From Saccharopolyspora oryzae (GTDB taxonomy: Bacteria; Actinomycetota; Actinomycetes; Mycobacteriales; Pseudonocardiaceae), in assembly GCF_027853915.1 (NCBI RefSeq), contig NZ_JAQGLA010000006.1:62001-126000 (forward strand): 64,000 nucleotides of DNA, in the 5' to 3' direction. Shown here piece after piece: positions 9,062 to 19,214 of the stretch (its first letter is position 1; every line of letters begins with the position of its first letter). Under the pieces are notes generated by a model, which saw only the letters and a list, made by a program, of their open reading frames with translations, was not told where the DNA came from and ran no database searches. The translations under genes and the position numbers were made by a program.

Positions 9062-11245
9062 ATGAACGACAGCCTTGCGGCTCAGGGCGAGCTGACCCCG
9101 AACGAGTTGAAGACGCTTCAGGCATGGCGGGACATCAAGTCCCGGCCGAGTCTTCTTCCGATGTCGTGGTTCGCCGAAGTCGACCGCCAGGTCGGGATGG
9201 TCTTTGGGGGTGACCGAAACGTTCCGCTCGCCTGGCCGCGGCGGCAGTACCAGGTTCTCGGCAGGGTGATGGGCATGCTCGTCGGTGGCGCGCTGGGAGA
9301 TTCCCTAGGGGCCGCGGCCGAAGCGGAGGGAATTACGGGCGGCGGTGCGTTGCTGGCCGCTCTCCGATCCCGGCAGTGGCGGGCACCGAACTCAGCGGCC
9401 TTGGTCAGCGCCGTCGAGATCGCTATCCGCGCGCACTCGGATCACGGCGAAGGCGAGGACCTCGATGTTGCGCTGATGGCACGTGCTCGAGAGGCAGAAC
9501 TCGGTGGCACTCTCGGATGTTTCGCCGCTTCCATTCCCGCCGCGCTGGTCAGCATCACCAGCCCGGACGAGGATGCGTTCCGTCGAGCTGCAGAACTGGT
9601 TGGTCTGCTCAGCGAGCACTCGGAGGATCGGGCCAGCGCGGGTGTGTTCGCTGTGGCGCTCGTACGAGCGCTCAACGGCCAGAACCTCCGCCTGGACCAG
9701 ATCTCCAGGTTGCTGCTGGAGCAGTTGGGCACCGAGCACCCCGAGCTCCGCCGCAGGCTGGATCACCTTGCGGCGGCAGGTGAAGACGTCAGCGAACAAG
9801 CGACTCTAGTAGAGCTGGGCGATGGCGCTTCCGGGCCGGAGACGGTCTCTCGGGCGCTCTACCTCGGAGATCGGAACACCGGCGGATGGGCGGAGATTCT
9901 CCACGCCTTCGCGGGAGGGAGCCGGTCTCGAAACGCGCAGGTGTCCGGTCTGCTCACCGGTGCTCGACACGGTGCGGAGGCATTCCCACTGCTTTGGCGG
10001 CGGAAGCTCGAACCCGTCGCCCAGCTCGAGTCCGTCGCTGAAACGTTCATGACCGAATTCGGTCCGGACAAGGTGAGAATCACCCCGCAATCTGATGCCC
10101 GAAGCGAGAACTCACCGTTTCAGCCGAGTGCGCTCCTGCCCGCAGAGCCGGCGAAGCCGAAGCCGCACGAGCGGTTCATGGGGTCGATGTTGGCCGGGGC
10201 CGTCGGGGATTCGTTGGGGTTCGCCATCGAATTCGAGGACATCGGGACGATTCGGCGGAATCACGGGGACGCTGGGCTCACCGATCCGGTGTTGCGGGAC
10301 GGTGTTGCTCAGGTTTCCGACGACACGCAGATGATGCTCTTCACGCTCGAAGGGCTCATCCGGGCGCATGTGGCTCGGCGGATGAATCCTGTCGACAACG
10401 ATCCGGTTCCCGAGGTGCAGCACGCCTATCAGCGCTGGTACCACACGCAGTACCAGCCTTGGGATCAGGCGGGTGGGCCTTATGCGCAGCGTCTCCAGCA
10501 GCCCGATGGGTGGTTGATCACGCGCCAGGAGCTCTTCAGCACGCGTGCTCCGGGGAGTACGTGCATGTCGGCGTTGAGGAAGTTTGCGCAGACGCATCAG
10601 CACGCCACTCCGCAGCACACGATCAACGATTCCAAGGGCTGCGGCGGTGTTATGCGCGCTGCACCGGTGGCGGTGTGGTCCGGCGATCCTGCTGAGGTGT
10701 TCTACGCCGCGTTCGGTACGGCTGCGCTGACGCACAGCCATCCCAGTGGGTATCTGTCCGCTGGTGTGCTGGCGGTGATCGTGCACCAGCTCATCCGTGA
10801 TGTGTCGTTGGCGGATTCCATTCGGTTGGCTCGGGAACTGCTGCTGCGGTGGCGTGGACACGAAGAGCAGCTGCAGGTCCTCGACAAAGCTGTGGAGCTG
10901 GCGAGAAAGGGCCCGGTCAGCCCGGAAGAGCTCAAGGACACCCTGGGGCAGGGCTGGGTCGGCGAGGAGGCACTCGCGATCGGGCTCTACGCCGTGCTGG
11001 CCACGGACAACCTGCGGGATGCGTTGCTGCTGTCGGTGAACCACTCGGGGGATTCCGACTCGACGGGGATCGTGGCGGGCAACATCGGCGGGGCGCTGTA
11101 CGGAACTCGCGCGATTCCGCAGGAGTGGTTGAACACGCTGGAACTCCGCGAGATCGTCGAGACGCTGGCCAAGGACGCGCTCGCCGAGTTCAGTCCCGGC
11201 CCGCCCAGCGACCAGGCATGGCTGCGCCGCTACCCGGCTTGGTAA
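9062..11245 (+). CDS. Tandem ADP-ribosylglycohydrolase: degenerate N-domain, intact C-domain
   Basis: The protein has 727 residues from an ATG preceded by GGGGAG at 9050-9055; an in-frame TTG at 9056 is the less likely start. Residues 65-325 are a decayed ARH domain that keeps GALGDSLG but has lost TDDTQ and GDxDSTG. Residues 375-727 are a complete ARH domain: GAVGDSLG, SDDTQMMLF with D420 and D421, SKGCGGVMRAAPVAVW, and SGDSDSTG with D664 and D666. These Asp residues bind the two metal ions that cleave ADP-ribose from modified residues. The C-domain is a credible reversal enzyme for the toxin's modification, as Tri1 is for Tre1. It is coupled by a 16-bp gap to the gene before. Confidence 0.85.
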   Translation: MNDSLAAQGELTPNELKTLQAWRDIKSRPSLLPMSWFAEVDRQVGMVFGGDRNVPLAWPRRQYQVLGRVMGMLVGGALGDSLGAAAEAEGITGGGALLAALRSRQWRAPNSAALVSAVEIAIRAHSDHGEGEDLDVALMARAREAELGGTLGCFAASIPAALVSITSPDEDAFRRAAELVGLLSEHSEDRASAGVFAVALVRALNGQNLRLDQISRLLLEQLGTEHPELRRRLDHLAAAGEDVSEQATLVELGDGASGPETVSRALYLGDRNTGGWAEILHAFAGGSRSRNAQVSGLLTGARHGAEAFPLLWRRKLEPVAQLESVAETFMTEFGPDKVRITPQSDARSENSPFQPSALLPAEPAKPKPHERFMGSMLAGAVGDSLGFAIEFEDIGTIRRNHGDAGLTDPVLRDGVAQVSDDTQMMLFTLEGLIRAHVARRMNPVDNDPVPEVQHAYQRWYHTQYQPWDQAGGPYAQRLQQPDGWLITRQELFSTRAPGSTCMSALRKFAQTHQHATPQHTINDSKGCGGVMRAAPVAVWSGDPAEVFYAAFGTAALTHSHPSGYLSAGVLAVIVHQLIRDVSLADSIRLARELLLRWRGHEEQLQVLDKAVELARKGPVSPEELKDTLGQGWVGEEALAIGLYAVLATDNLRDALLLSVNHSGDSDSTGIVAGNIGGALYGTRAIPQEWLNTLELREIVETLAKDALAEFSPGPPSDQAWLRRYPAW

Positions 11246-11320
11246 GCCTGCGATCCGCAGCCAGGTTGCAGTGCGTGAGCCCGCGGACTTCGCAGCTGGC
11301 CGGGGGAAGGTGAACTGATA

Positions 11321-14300
11321 GTGGATCACGAAGGTGCAGTCCGGAACCCGAGCAATGACTCCCGCACGTCGTCGCTCGAGGTTCGGACGACCGCGGATGC
11401 AGCGGCCGCGCATGCCGACAAGGCCAGTCGGTACGGCCTATTCACCGAGAGTGAGCCCGGCGGCGACTTCCCGATCGGGCTGAAGGACTTCAACCTGTCC
11501 CCTGCGGGCCAGGAGCAGAACGCGGAGTCGGCAAACCGTCAGGCCAATCCCGACTGCCGGTCGTCATCGGTTGAGCGCGCGGGACCTCCGGTGAATTGGA
11601 TCGATCGGGGGATGCGTTGGGCGATGGCCGGTCATATCGATCAGCACGTCCTCCTCGAGCTGATTGCCAAAGCCGTGTTGCCCGTTCTCATGACGCCGGA
11701 CGGGCATCCGATGACGCTCCAAGATCCGGACGGTCCTCGCTTGACGGCCTTTGCCGCAAGTTGCCTGGTACCGGACGATGTACGTGCGAAGCCGATGTAC
11801 GTGCCCAGGCTGTTGAAAGCGCTCCCCCCGGATGCGTTCCTGGTGGTCAACGGCGTTGCCGAGCTGCAGGCGAAGTTCCTGGTTGCGGACTTGGTAGCTG
11901 CGCTGCGTGATATCGGCCTGCTCGTGGACAACCCATCGGGCGGGCTTGATGTTGGGCCAGCGATCTGGGTGGAGCAGAGCGCGCGACTCACCAAGCTGGT
12001 CGACGAGCCGACGTTCGATGCGATCGAGCAGACGCTGGCCCGGTGGGGGAAGCTCAGCGAGACCACCGTCCCGCGTGCCCGTCAGATCGAGCTTGGGATC
12101 AACGCGGTCGAAGTGCTGGTCCAGGGCGGGATCGCCGATCCGGACGTGCTTGCGGCAACGGCTGCTTTCCGGGGCGTCGAAATCCTGTACGGCGGCTCCC
12201 GCACCATTGTGATCAGCGGGGACGAGGAGACGCGTGCGCGTGCCATCTTGCGCTCGGCGACGAGCCCGCGCGAACCGTCGTCCGATGTCAACCCGGCGCG
12301 TGCTGAGGTCGTGGCGGATCTCGTGTACCACTTCTACGTGGAGCACTTGCGTGCGATGCCCTGGCAGACGCGAGCGGTCGTACTCGCCAATCGGTTTGCC
12401 GACGCCATCACGCCTTGGGTGCAGGCCGATGTGCGCGAGCACCGGAAGTCCGAACTCTCCATCGAGCTGCTGACGTGCGCGAAGGACTTCCCTGAGGAGC
12501 TGCGCGCGCTGTTCGCCGAGCGGGTGACGGGGCTCGATCCGGCCAGGCCGGAGCCGTACAAGCTGAGACCGGAGCCGCGGCTGTCGATCACTTCTCCGGA
12601 TCAGGCCATCGACTGCGCCCGCGAGGATCTCGGCGTACTGGTTGATCCGGTGCACGTGGAGGACATCGGGCCGGCATACCTAGTGCGCTCAGAGGCTGAC
12701 GCCTCTCAGGTCTACTTCGTGCACAAAGTGTGGGAAACCGTCACCATCGAGGACGACCGCAGGGGTATTGCTCGCTCGTACTGCATCAAGTACGACGTGT
12801 TTCCGCTTGACCCGAAGTGGGAACACGCCCGACCGGGATTCCAACCGCAACCCGCGCCTGCTCAAATGCCCATTGGGGCTCCTGCACAGGTTGGCGGTCC
12901 GATGCAGGGCGGAGAGGGCCAAGCAGATCCTTCCCGAACTGCGTTGAGTGACAGTGGCTTAGCGGAAACTCCGGCCTCGACCCAACAGGATGCCGATGGA
13001 GATCGTCCTGCGGACGCGATCGCGGGCCCCACGCTGATCGGTGTGTACTCGATGGCTTCGGGCGATGGACCGCAGCGGGTCGCGGAGTTTCGGTGGAGCA
13101 CGGAGGCCGGGGTCACCGTCGAGGTTTTCGACCAGGAGTGGGGCAAGGTCGCGCTGTACCACTACCACCGGGGTGTCTCGTTGGTGTCCGAGAAGCGCGA
13201 TGTGCTTCCCAGCGAGGGCCCCGAGTTCATGCGCGCGCTCCTGAAGCGCAACGACATGAGCTACTACCGTTTCGTCGACGAGAGTGCGCAGGATCAGCCG
13301 GTGAGTCGTCGAGCCGGGGATGCGGAGGTGGACATGAGCCAGCCGCAGGGTGTGGAGATGACCGCGCTGGAGCAGGCGATTGCGCGGTTCAGCACTGGGC
13401 AGGGGCCCGTCGAGGACGTCTACCGGGAGTTCCTGGTCGCCAGGACGTTCTTGATCACTGCGCCGGATTCGTCGCCCGCGTACTTCCGGATCGCGGATCA
13501 GCCGAAGGAGCAGATCTGGGTCTGCACCGACGAAAGCGCGGCGCCGGATTTGGGGATGCCGGAACTGGGACCGACGGGCACCGTCCCGGTCAACGGCTAC
13601 CGGTTGCTGCCGCTGCTCGCTGATCGGAACGTGCGCATCCTCACCCGCGGTGACGTGATGGACCTGATGATCATCGGTTCGCGGGCAGTGCTGCTCTCGG
13701 CCCCGGAGATCACGGACCAGGTGCGAGCAGAGGGGCTGAAGAAGCCCGGCACCTGGCTGGGCGTGCCGGATCGCATGTTGCGCGAAAAGCCGTGGGAGGG
13801 CGTCCCCGAGCGCCTTGTCGTCGGCGAGTACTGGGTCGATGAGAACGGGACCGTCACCGATCAGTACCGACCGAACCCCGCGTACCGGCCTTCCCCGAGG
13901 ACTTTGGGGTTCCCGGAGCCGGAGAGCAGGCTTGAGCATTTCCTCCAGCTGCACGTCACTGACCAGATTTCCGAACGGACTCTGGTGAAGGTGCTCAACC
14001 AGTCGGTGATCGTCCTCGCGGCGCACGAGGATGGTGTGCCTGCGGCGTTTCAGCTCGGTGACCGGCCGACGCTCGTTGCCGCCTCGGCCTCCGAGCACAT
14101 CCCCGGCTTCGCCAAGGGGAAGGTCAAGGCAACTTTTGCCGAAATGACGCCTGCTTTCAAAGAGACCGACTTGGTCATCGATCTGGGTACGCGCCACCAG
14201 ACCCATCTTCCCGGGCAACTGCTGCTGGAGGTGCTGGCATCACTGGAGCAGGAGAAGCCCAGTGATGCGGGGCAGCAGCGTCCAGCGACAACGCCTCAGC

Positions 14301-15421
14301 AGCCCGCCCAGCCCGAGCCTGCTCCGAAGCCGATTGATCCGCAGGAGCGGTTCATGGGGGCGATGCTCGCTGGGGCGGTGGGGGATGCGCTCGGGTATGC
14401 CATCGAGTTCCACGACATCGATCTCATCCGGCGGACGCACGGCGATGCCGGGCTGACCGCTCCGGTGCTGCGGGATGGTTCCGCGCACATCTCCGATGAC
14501 ACGCAGATGATGCTGTTCACGCTCGAGGGGCTCATCCGGGCTCATGTGGCTCGGCGGATGAATCCGGTGGACAACGACCCCGTTCCCGAGGTGCAGCACG
14601 CCTACCAGCGGTGGTTCCACACGCAGAACCAGCCGTGGGCGCAGGCCGGTGGTCCGTACGCGCGGCACCTCCAGCAGCCCGACGGGTGGCTGATCACGAA
14701 CCGCGAGTTGTTCAGCGCGCGGGCTCCAGGGAGCACGTGCATGTCTGCGTTGGCGCGGTTCGCGCAGACGCACCAGCACGCCACCCTGCAGAACCCGGTC
14801 AACGACTCCAAGGGCTGCGGCGGGGTCATGCGGGCCGCTCCGGTGGCGGTGTGGTCGAACGATCCCGCCGAGGTCTTCCACGCCGCGGTCGGCACCGCCG
14901 CGCTGACGCACAGCCATCCCAGCGGTTACCTGTCCGCCGGGGTGCTCGCCGTGATCGTGCACCAGCTCATCCGGGACGTGCCGCTGCCGGAATCCGTGAG
15001 GCTGGCTCGGGAACTGCTGCTGCGGTGGCGCGGGCACGAGGAGCAGGTGCAGGTCCTCGACAAGGCCGTTGAGCTCGCTCAGCAGGGGCCGGTCGCTCCT
15101 GAGGTGATCAAGGACACCCTCGGTCAGGGGTGGGTCGGGGAGGAAGCTCTCGCGATCGGGCTCTACGCCGCGCTGGCCACGGATAACCTGCGGGACGCGC
15201 TGCTGCTGTCGGTGAACCACTCGGGGGACTCGGACTCCACGGGGATCGTGTGCGGCAACATTGCGGGGGCTCTGCACGGGGCTCGGGCCGTTCCGCCGGA
15301 GTGGCTCGCGTCCCTGGAGCTGCGCGGGGTGATCGAGGCGCTGGCGCGGGACGCGCTCGCCGAGTTCAGCCCCGGGCCGCCGACCGATCCGGCCTGGACT
15401 CGGCGCTACCCGGCCTGGTGA
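11321..15421 (+). CDS. Multi-domain protein: SseB-like modules plus C-terminal ADP-ribosylglycohydrolase
   Basis: The protein has 1366 residues from a GTG behind a GGGGGAAGG site. Three segments (about 110-200, 683-800 and 870-970) share an SseB-like pattern: a short helix, a hydrophobic strand such as VLPVLMT or TFLITAPDSS, then a strand-rich block. SseB-type domains are common in actinobacteria and their function is unclear. Residues 575-650 (VYSMASGDGPQRVAEFRW) form another beta-rich block. The C-terminus from about 1005 is a complete ARH domain with D1059-D1060 (SDDTQMMLF) and D1303/D1305 (GDSDSTG). It is closely similar to the C-domain of the preceding protein, so the two probably arose by duplication. 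The SseB assignment is tentative; the ARH assignment is firm. Confidence 0.8.
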   Translation: MDHEGAVRNPSNDSRTSSLEVRTTADAAAAHADKASRYGLFTESEPGGDFPIGLKDFNLSPAGQEQNAESANRQANPDCRSSSVERAGPPVNWIDRGMRWAMAGHIDQHVLLELIAKAVLPVLMTPDGHPMTLQDPDGPRLTAFAASCLVPDDVRAKPMYVPRLLKALPPDAFLVVNGVAELQAKFLVADLVAALRDIGLLVDNPSGGLDVGPAIWVEQSARLTKLVDEPTFDAIEQTLARWGKLSETTVPRARQIELGINAVEVLVQGGIADPDVLAATAAFRGVEILYGGSRTIVISGDEETRARAILRSATSPREPSSDVNPARAEVVADLVYHFYVEHLRAMPWQTRAVVLANRFADAITPWVQADVREHRKSELSIELLTCAKDFPEELRALFAERVTGLDPARPEPYKLRPEPRLSITSPDQAIDCAREDLGVLVDPVHVEDIGPAYLVRSEADASQVYFVHKVWETVTIEDDRRGIARSYCIKYDVFPLDPKWEHARPGFQPQPAPAQMPIGAPAQVGGPMQGGEGQADPSRTALSDSGLAETPASTQQDADGDRPADAIAGPTLIGVYSMASGDGPQRVAEFRWSTEAGVTVEVFDQEWGKVALYHYHRGVSLVSEKRDVLPSEGPEFMRALLKRNDMSYYRFVDESAQDQPVSRRAGDAEVDMSQPQGVEMTALEQAIARFSTGQGPVEDVYREFLVARTFLITAPDSSPAYFRIADQPKEQIWVCTDESAAPDLGMPELGPTGTVPVNGYRLLPLLADRNVRILTRGDVMDLMIIGSRAVLLSAPEITDQVRAEGLKKPGTWLGVPDRMLREKPWEGVPERLVVGEYWVDENGTVTDQYRPNPAYRPSPRTLGFPEPESRLEHFLQLHVTDQISERTLVKVLNQSVIVLAAHEDGVPAAFQLGDRPTLVAASASEHIPGFAKGKVKATFAEMTPAFKETDLVIDLGTRHQTHLPGQLLLEVLASLEQEKPSDAGQQRPATTPQQPAQPEPAPKPIDPQERFMGAMLAGAVGDALGYAIEFHDIDLIRRTHGDAGLTAPVLRDGSAHISDDTQMMLFTLEGLIRAHVARRMNPVDNDPVPEVQHAYQRWFHTQNQPWAQAGGPYARHLQQPDGWLITNRELFSARAPGSTCMSALARFAQTHQHATLQNPVNDSKGCGGVMRAAPVAVWSNDPAEVFHAAVGTAALTHSHPSGYLSAGVLAVIVHQLIRDVPLPESVRLARELLLRWRGHEEQVQVLDKAVELAQQGPVAPEVIKDTLGQGWVGEEALAIGLYAALATDNLRDALLLSVNHSGDSDSTGIVCGNIAGALHGARAVPPEWLASLELRGVIEALARDALAEFSPGPPTDPAWTRRYPAW

Positions 15422-15440
15422 CCACGAGGGAGAAATCGCG

Positions 15441-18400
15441 ATGACCGACGCTCGACCGCCGCAGCTGTCGTGGGCGGAGCGCTTTCGCGGCGCGATGCTC
15501 GGCGGTGCCGTCGGCGACGCTCTCGGCGCCGGGGTGCGCAACCGGAGCACCAGCGAGATCCAGCAGTGGTTCGGCCCGCAGGGCGTCGTCGACTACCTGC
15601 CCGTCTACGGGCGGCGCGGCGCGGTCACCGACCTTACGCAGCTCAGCGTGTTCACCTTGGAAGCACTGCTGCGCGCGAAGGCCGCACGTTCCGGCAGCGG
15701 GTGGCTGCCGACCGAGTTCATCTTCACGAACTACCTGCGCTGGCTGTACACCCAGGGCGTGCCGTGGGACTACGCGATGTCGGCGTACCTGTCGACGGAG
15801 CCCGCGCCCAACAGCTGGCTGCTCGAACGGCCGGAGCTGTACTCGACCCGCAACCCGGGCGGCACGGGCCTGCTCGTGATCGGGCGGACGGCGGAGCAGT
15901 CCCCGCTGGGCGCCGACGGCACGCTGCGCCCACCGATGAAACTGGACGGTTCGGCGGAGTTCACGGTCTGGGCCGCGCCCGCCATGGCGTGGTCGAACGT
16001 GCCGGAAGAGGTGTACTCGGTCGGTGCCGCGGCCGCGAACCTGCTCACCTCCGGGCCGAACTCGATCGCCGCCGCCGGACTGCACAGCGACGTGCTGGCG
16101 CAGCTGGTCAGGGGCGTGCCGCTGTGGGACGCGGTGTCGACGTCCGACCACCACCGGCTCGGCAACGCCTACTGGACGGGCAAGGTGCCGGCCGACGTGC
16201 GCAGGACGGTGCACGCCGCGATGTTCGTCGGGCAGCGCGGCGTCCGCCCGAACCCGCGGGACCTCGACGTCGAGTTCGACCTGGACGAGAAGCCCGGCGA
16301 GCTCGGGATCGCGCTGGCCGCGGTGGGCAGCACCCGCAACTTCGCCGACGCGGTGCGGGTCGCCGTGAACCAGTCCGGCGACAGCTCCGCCACCGGTGCG
16401 CTGGCGGGGCAGCTCGCCGGTGCGATCTACGGGCCGGGCGGGATTCCCGCGCAGTGGCTGGACGAACTCGAACTGCGCCAGATCATCGACACCCTCTGCG
16501 CGGACGCCGCCGAGGCCTTCGCACCGCCACCGCCGCCGCAGTGGGCGCAGCGGTACGTGCCGAACTCGCGGTCGTTCGGCGGCCCGCGGGAGCTCACCGG
16601 CCCGAACACCGTCGAAGGCGCTGCCGAGCAGACCATGGTCCTGCCGGCCGTTCCGGCGGCGGACGACACACCTCCGCAGGGACAGCCGAGCCGGCGCTCG
16701 ACGAACATCGGGGCGCCGACGTTCCCCAGCTCCGCGAAGAGCGACCTGTCGAGCACCGGGCCGATCCCGGTGCCGAGCCTGCGCTCCGCCGAGGTGCCTG
16801 CGGAGACCACCGCGGTGTTCCCGGCGATCCGGGACGAGGAGCCGTTAGCGGACGCGCCGCAGATCGGGGCCTTCCCACCGCCGAGCGAGCCCCGGATCGT
16901 GGAGCCCGAGGACGCCGGGATCGTCGTGCCGGAGATTGTCGAGGCCGACCCGGCGGAGTTCGTCGAGTCGGAGGAGGCAGTCGTCGACCGGGAGGTCGCG
17001 GAGCGCATCGTCCGCGAAGCGGCGGACCTCGACCGCACCCCTGCGCCGGAATTCGCCGTTGACGAGGAAGAGGCGGTCGCCGACGAGCCGGAAGAAGCAG
17101 CCGTCGACCGGGAAGTCGCGGAGCGGATCGTCCGCGAAGCATCCGACCGCGGCCGGATCTCCGTGCCGGACGCCAACGCCGTTGCCGCTGGGGCGGATCT
17201 GACCACCGACACCGAGCCCGAGCAGATCCAGGACGACGGTGCTCCCTCCGAGGAGCCCGAGCCGCTGATCGTCGTGCCGGACGCGGATGCCGTTGCTGCC
17301 GGATCCGGTCTGACCGCCGACGAGCTCGAAGATCCGGAGGACGCCGGCGAAGCAGCTCCCGAGACGAGCTCCGACCTGCTGGAAGGTGTTGCGGACGAAG
17401 AGGTTCCGACTCCTGCGGTCGAGGAGGCGCCCGTCGTTCCGGAGGACCTGCCGGAGCGCGAGCCGGTCGGCGTGAAGACGCCTGCGCGCGCGCCGATCGA
17501 CCTCGCACCGGCCGGCCACGACCTGGCGGCCGAACTCGACGAGGACACCGACGAACCGGAGACCGCCGTCGAGCAGGTCGTCCCGATGCCGCTGGCCGAC
17601 GTCGAAGACGACGCCGAGGTGGAGAGCGCCGTCGTGCCGGACGACACCGCCGACGTCGAGGAAGAAGACGTCGTCGCCGACGACGCCGCAGCGGAACCCG
17701 GGGAGTCCGAACCGGTCGCCGCGATGTCGCTGGTCAGCGCTGCCGATGAGCCGGTGGAGCACGAAGGAGCCGAGTCCGACGCGCCGGTCGTCGACCACAT
17801 CCCGACGCGGAAGGTGATCCGCCTCGCGGCCCCGGTCGAGGCCGAGCCCGCCGACGAGGAACCGGACACCGGGCAGCCCGAGTCCGAACAGGACACCCCC
17901 GAGCCGACCCCGGCGGTGCGCCCCCGAGGCGGGCACCGCAAGGCGGACGGCCCGGACGACAGCGCGCCGTCGCTGACCGAGCGGGTGCTGGGCAGCTTCC
18001 TCGGCGGCGCCCTGGGCGATTCGCTCGGCTCGGACCTCGAGTTCATCACCGCCGAGGCGATCACGGCGCGCTTCGGCGCCGACGGCCCTTCTGGCCTGCG
18101 CGAGGCCTACGGCGTGCGCGGGGCGATCACCGACGACACCCAGATGACGCTGTTCACCGCCGAGGGCCTGATCCGCGGCAGCATCGCGAACCGGATGCTC
18201 GGCAGCGAGGACCCGCTGCCCGAGGTCCAGCTCGCCTACCAGCGCTGGCTGCACACGCAGGGCGTGGACTGGGATGCCGCGGCGGGCCCGTTCGCCTCCG
18301 ACTACCCGGCGCCGGACGGCTGGCTGGTCGAGGTGCCGGGCCTGTTCGCGACCCGCGCGCCGGGCAAGACGGTGTGGCGCGCGCTGGCCCGGTTCGGCGA

Positions 18401-19214
18401 CGGCCACCCGGCCGGTTCGCTCACCGAGCGGATCAACGACTCCAAGGGCTGCGGTGGTGCGATGCGCGCCGCCCCGGTCGCGCTGTGGTCCGCCGATCCC
18501 GCCGAGGTGTTCCGCCTCGCCGCTCGCACCGCCGCGCTGACGCACAGCCACCCCGCCGGCTACCACTCCGCCGGGGCGCTGGCCGTGATCGTCCAGCAGG
18601 CGCTGCTCGGCCGCGGTCTCGACGACGGCGTGTGGCTCGCCCTGCAGGTCCTGGAGACCTGGGAGGACCACGAGGAGACCAGCGCCGCGCTCAAGGCCGC
18701 CGTCCAGCTCGCCGAGGCGGGCACGCCGACGCCGCAGCAGGTCGCGGAGCAGCTCGGCGGCGGCTGGGTCGGTGAGGAAGCGCTGGCCATCGCGGTGTGC
18801 GCGGCTCTGGTCGGCGGCGACGACGTCGAGCAGGCGCTGCGGATCGCCGTGCACCACGACGGCGACAGCGACTCGACCGGTGCGATCTGCGGCAACATCG
18901 TCGGCGCGCTGCACGGCGTCGCCGCGCTGCCGGTGGACTGGCTGGCCGACCTGGAGCTGCGCGACGTGGTCGAGCAGATCGCGCTGGACTGCGTGGCCGA
19001 GTTCGGGCACGGCGCGTTCCAGCCGGCCCAGGCCGCGATCGAGCCGCCCACCGGCGAGGACTGGAACGAGCGCTACCCGGTCCGCCCGCACTGGTCGGCG
19101 ACGCCCGAGCCGGCCGTCGCCGCGCCGGGCCCGGACTTCCCGGCACCCAAGCCGGCACCGCGCCGCATCAACGGCGTCGCGCACGAAGAACTGCCCGAGG
19201 GGGAGGACGAATGA
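15441..19214 (+). CDS. Two-headed ADP-ribosylglycohydrolase with acidic linker
   Basis: The protein has 1257 residues from an ATG with GAGGGAG 8 bp upstream. Residues 10-375 are an ARH domain with altered catalytic motifs: TDLTQ (D64-L65) for TDDTQ, and GDSSATG (D314, S316) for GDSDSTG. Residues 375-845 are a Glu/Asp/Pro/Val-rich disordered linker containing DREVAERIVREA twice. Residues 850-1190 are an intact ARH domain: GALGDSLGSDLEF, D898-D899 (TDDTQMTLF), SKGCGGAMRAAPVALW and D1142/D1144 (GDSDSTG). The pairing of one dead and one live domain parallels the 9062 gene, although the sequences differ enough to suggest older divergence. The stop overlaps the next start by 4 bp. Confidence 0.85.
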   Translation: MTDARPPQLSWAERFRGAMLGGAVGDALGAGVRNRSTSEIQQWFGPQGVVDYLPVYGRRGAVTDLTQLSVFTLEALLRAKAARSGSGWLPTEFIFTNYLRWLYTQGVPWDYAMSAYLSTEPAPNSWLLERPELYSTRNPGGTGLLVIGRTAEQSPLGADGTLRPPMKLDGSAEFTVWAAPAMAWSNVPEEVYSVGAAAANLLTSGPNSIAAAGLHSDVLAQLVRGVPLWDAVSTSDHHRLGNAYWTGKVPADVRRTVHAAMFVGQRGVRPNPRDLDVEFDLDEKPGELGIALAAVGSTRNFADAVRVAVNQSGDSSATGALAGQLAGAIYGPGGIPAQWLDELELRQIIDTLCADAAEAFAPPPPPQWAQRYVPNSRSFGGPRELTGPNTVEGAAEQTMVLPAVPAADDTPPQGQPSRRSTNIGAPTFPSSAKSDLSSTGPIPVPSLRSAEVPAETTAVFPAIRDEEPLADAPQIGAFPPPSEPRIVEPEDAGIVVPEIVEADPAEFVESEEAVVDREVAERIVREAADLDRTPAPEFAVDEEEAVADEPEEAAVDREVAERIVREASDRGRISVPDANAVAAGADLTTDTEPEQIQDDGAPSEEPEPLIVVPDADAVAAGSGLTADELEDPEDAGEAAPETSSDLLEGVADEEVPTPAVEEAPVVPEDLPEREPVGVKTPARAPIDLAPAGHDLAAELDEDTDEPETAVEQVVPMPLADVEDDAEVESAVVPDDTADVEEEDVVADDAAAEPGESEPVAAMSLVSAADEPVEHEGAESDAPVVDHIPTRKVIRLAAPVEAEPADEEPDTGQPESEQDTPEPTPAVRPRGGHRKADGPDDSAPSLTERVLGSFLGGALGDSLGSDLEFITAEAITARFGADGPSGLREAYGVRGAITDDTQMTLFTAEGLIRGSIANRMLGSEDPLPEVQLAYQRWLHTQGVDWDAAAGPFASDYPAPDGWLVEVPGLFATRAPGKTVWRALARFGDGHPAGSLTERINDSKGCGGAMRAAPVALWSADPAEVFRLAARTAALTHSHPAGYHSAGALAVIVQQALLGRGLDDGVWLALQVLETWEDHEETSAALKAAVQLAEAGTPTPQQVAEQLGGGWVGEEALAIAVCAALVGGDDVEQALRIAVHHDGDSDSTGAICGNIVGALHGVAALPVDWLADLELRDVVEQIALDCVAEFGHGAFQPAQAAIEPPTGEDWNERYPVRPHWSATPEPAVAAPGPDFPAPKPAPRRINGVAHEELPEGEDE

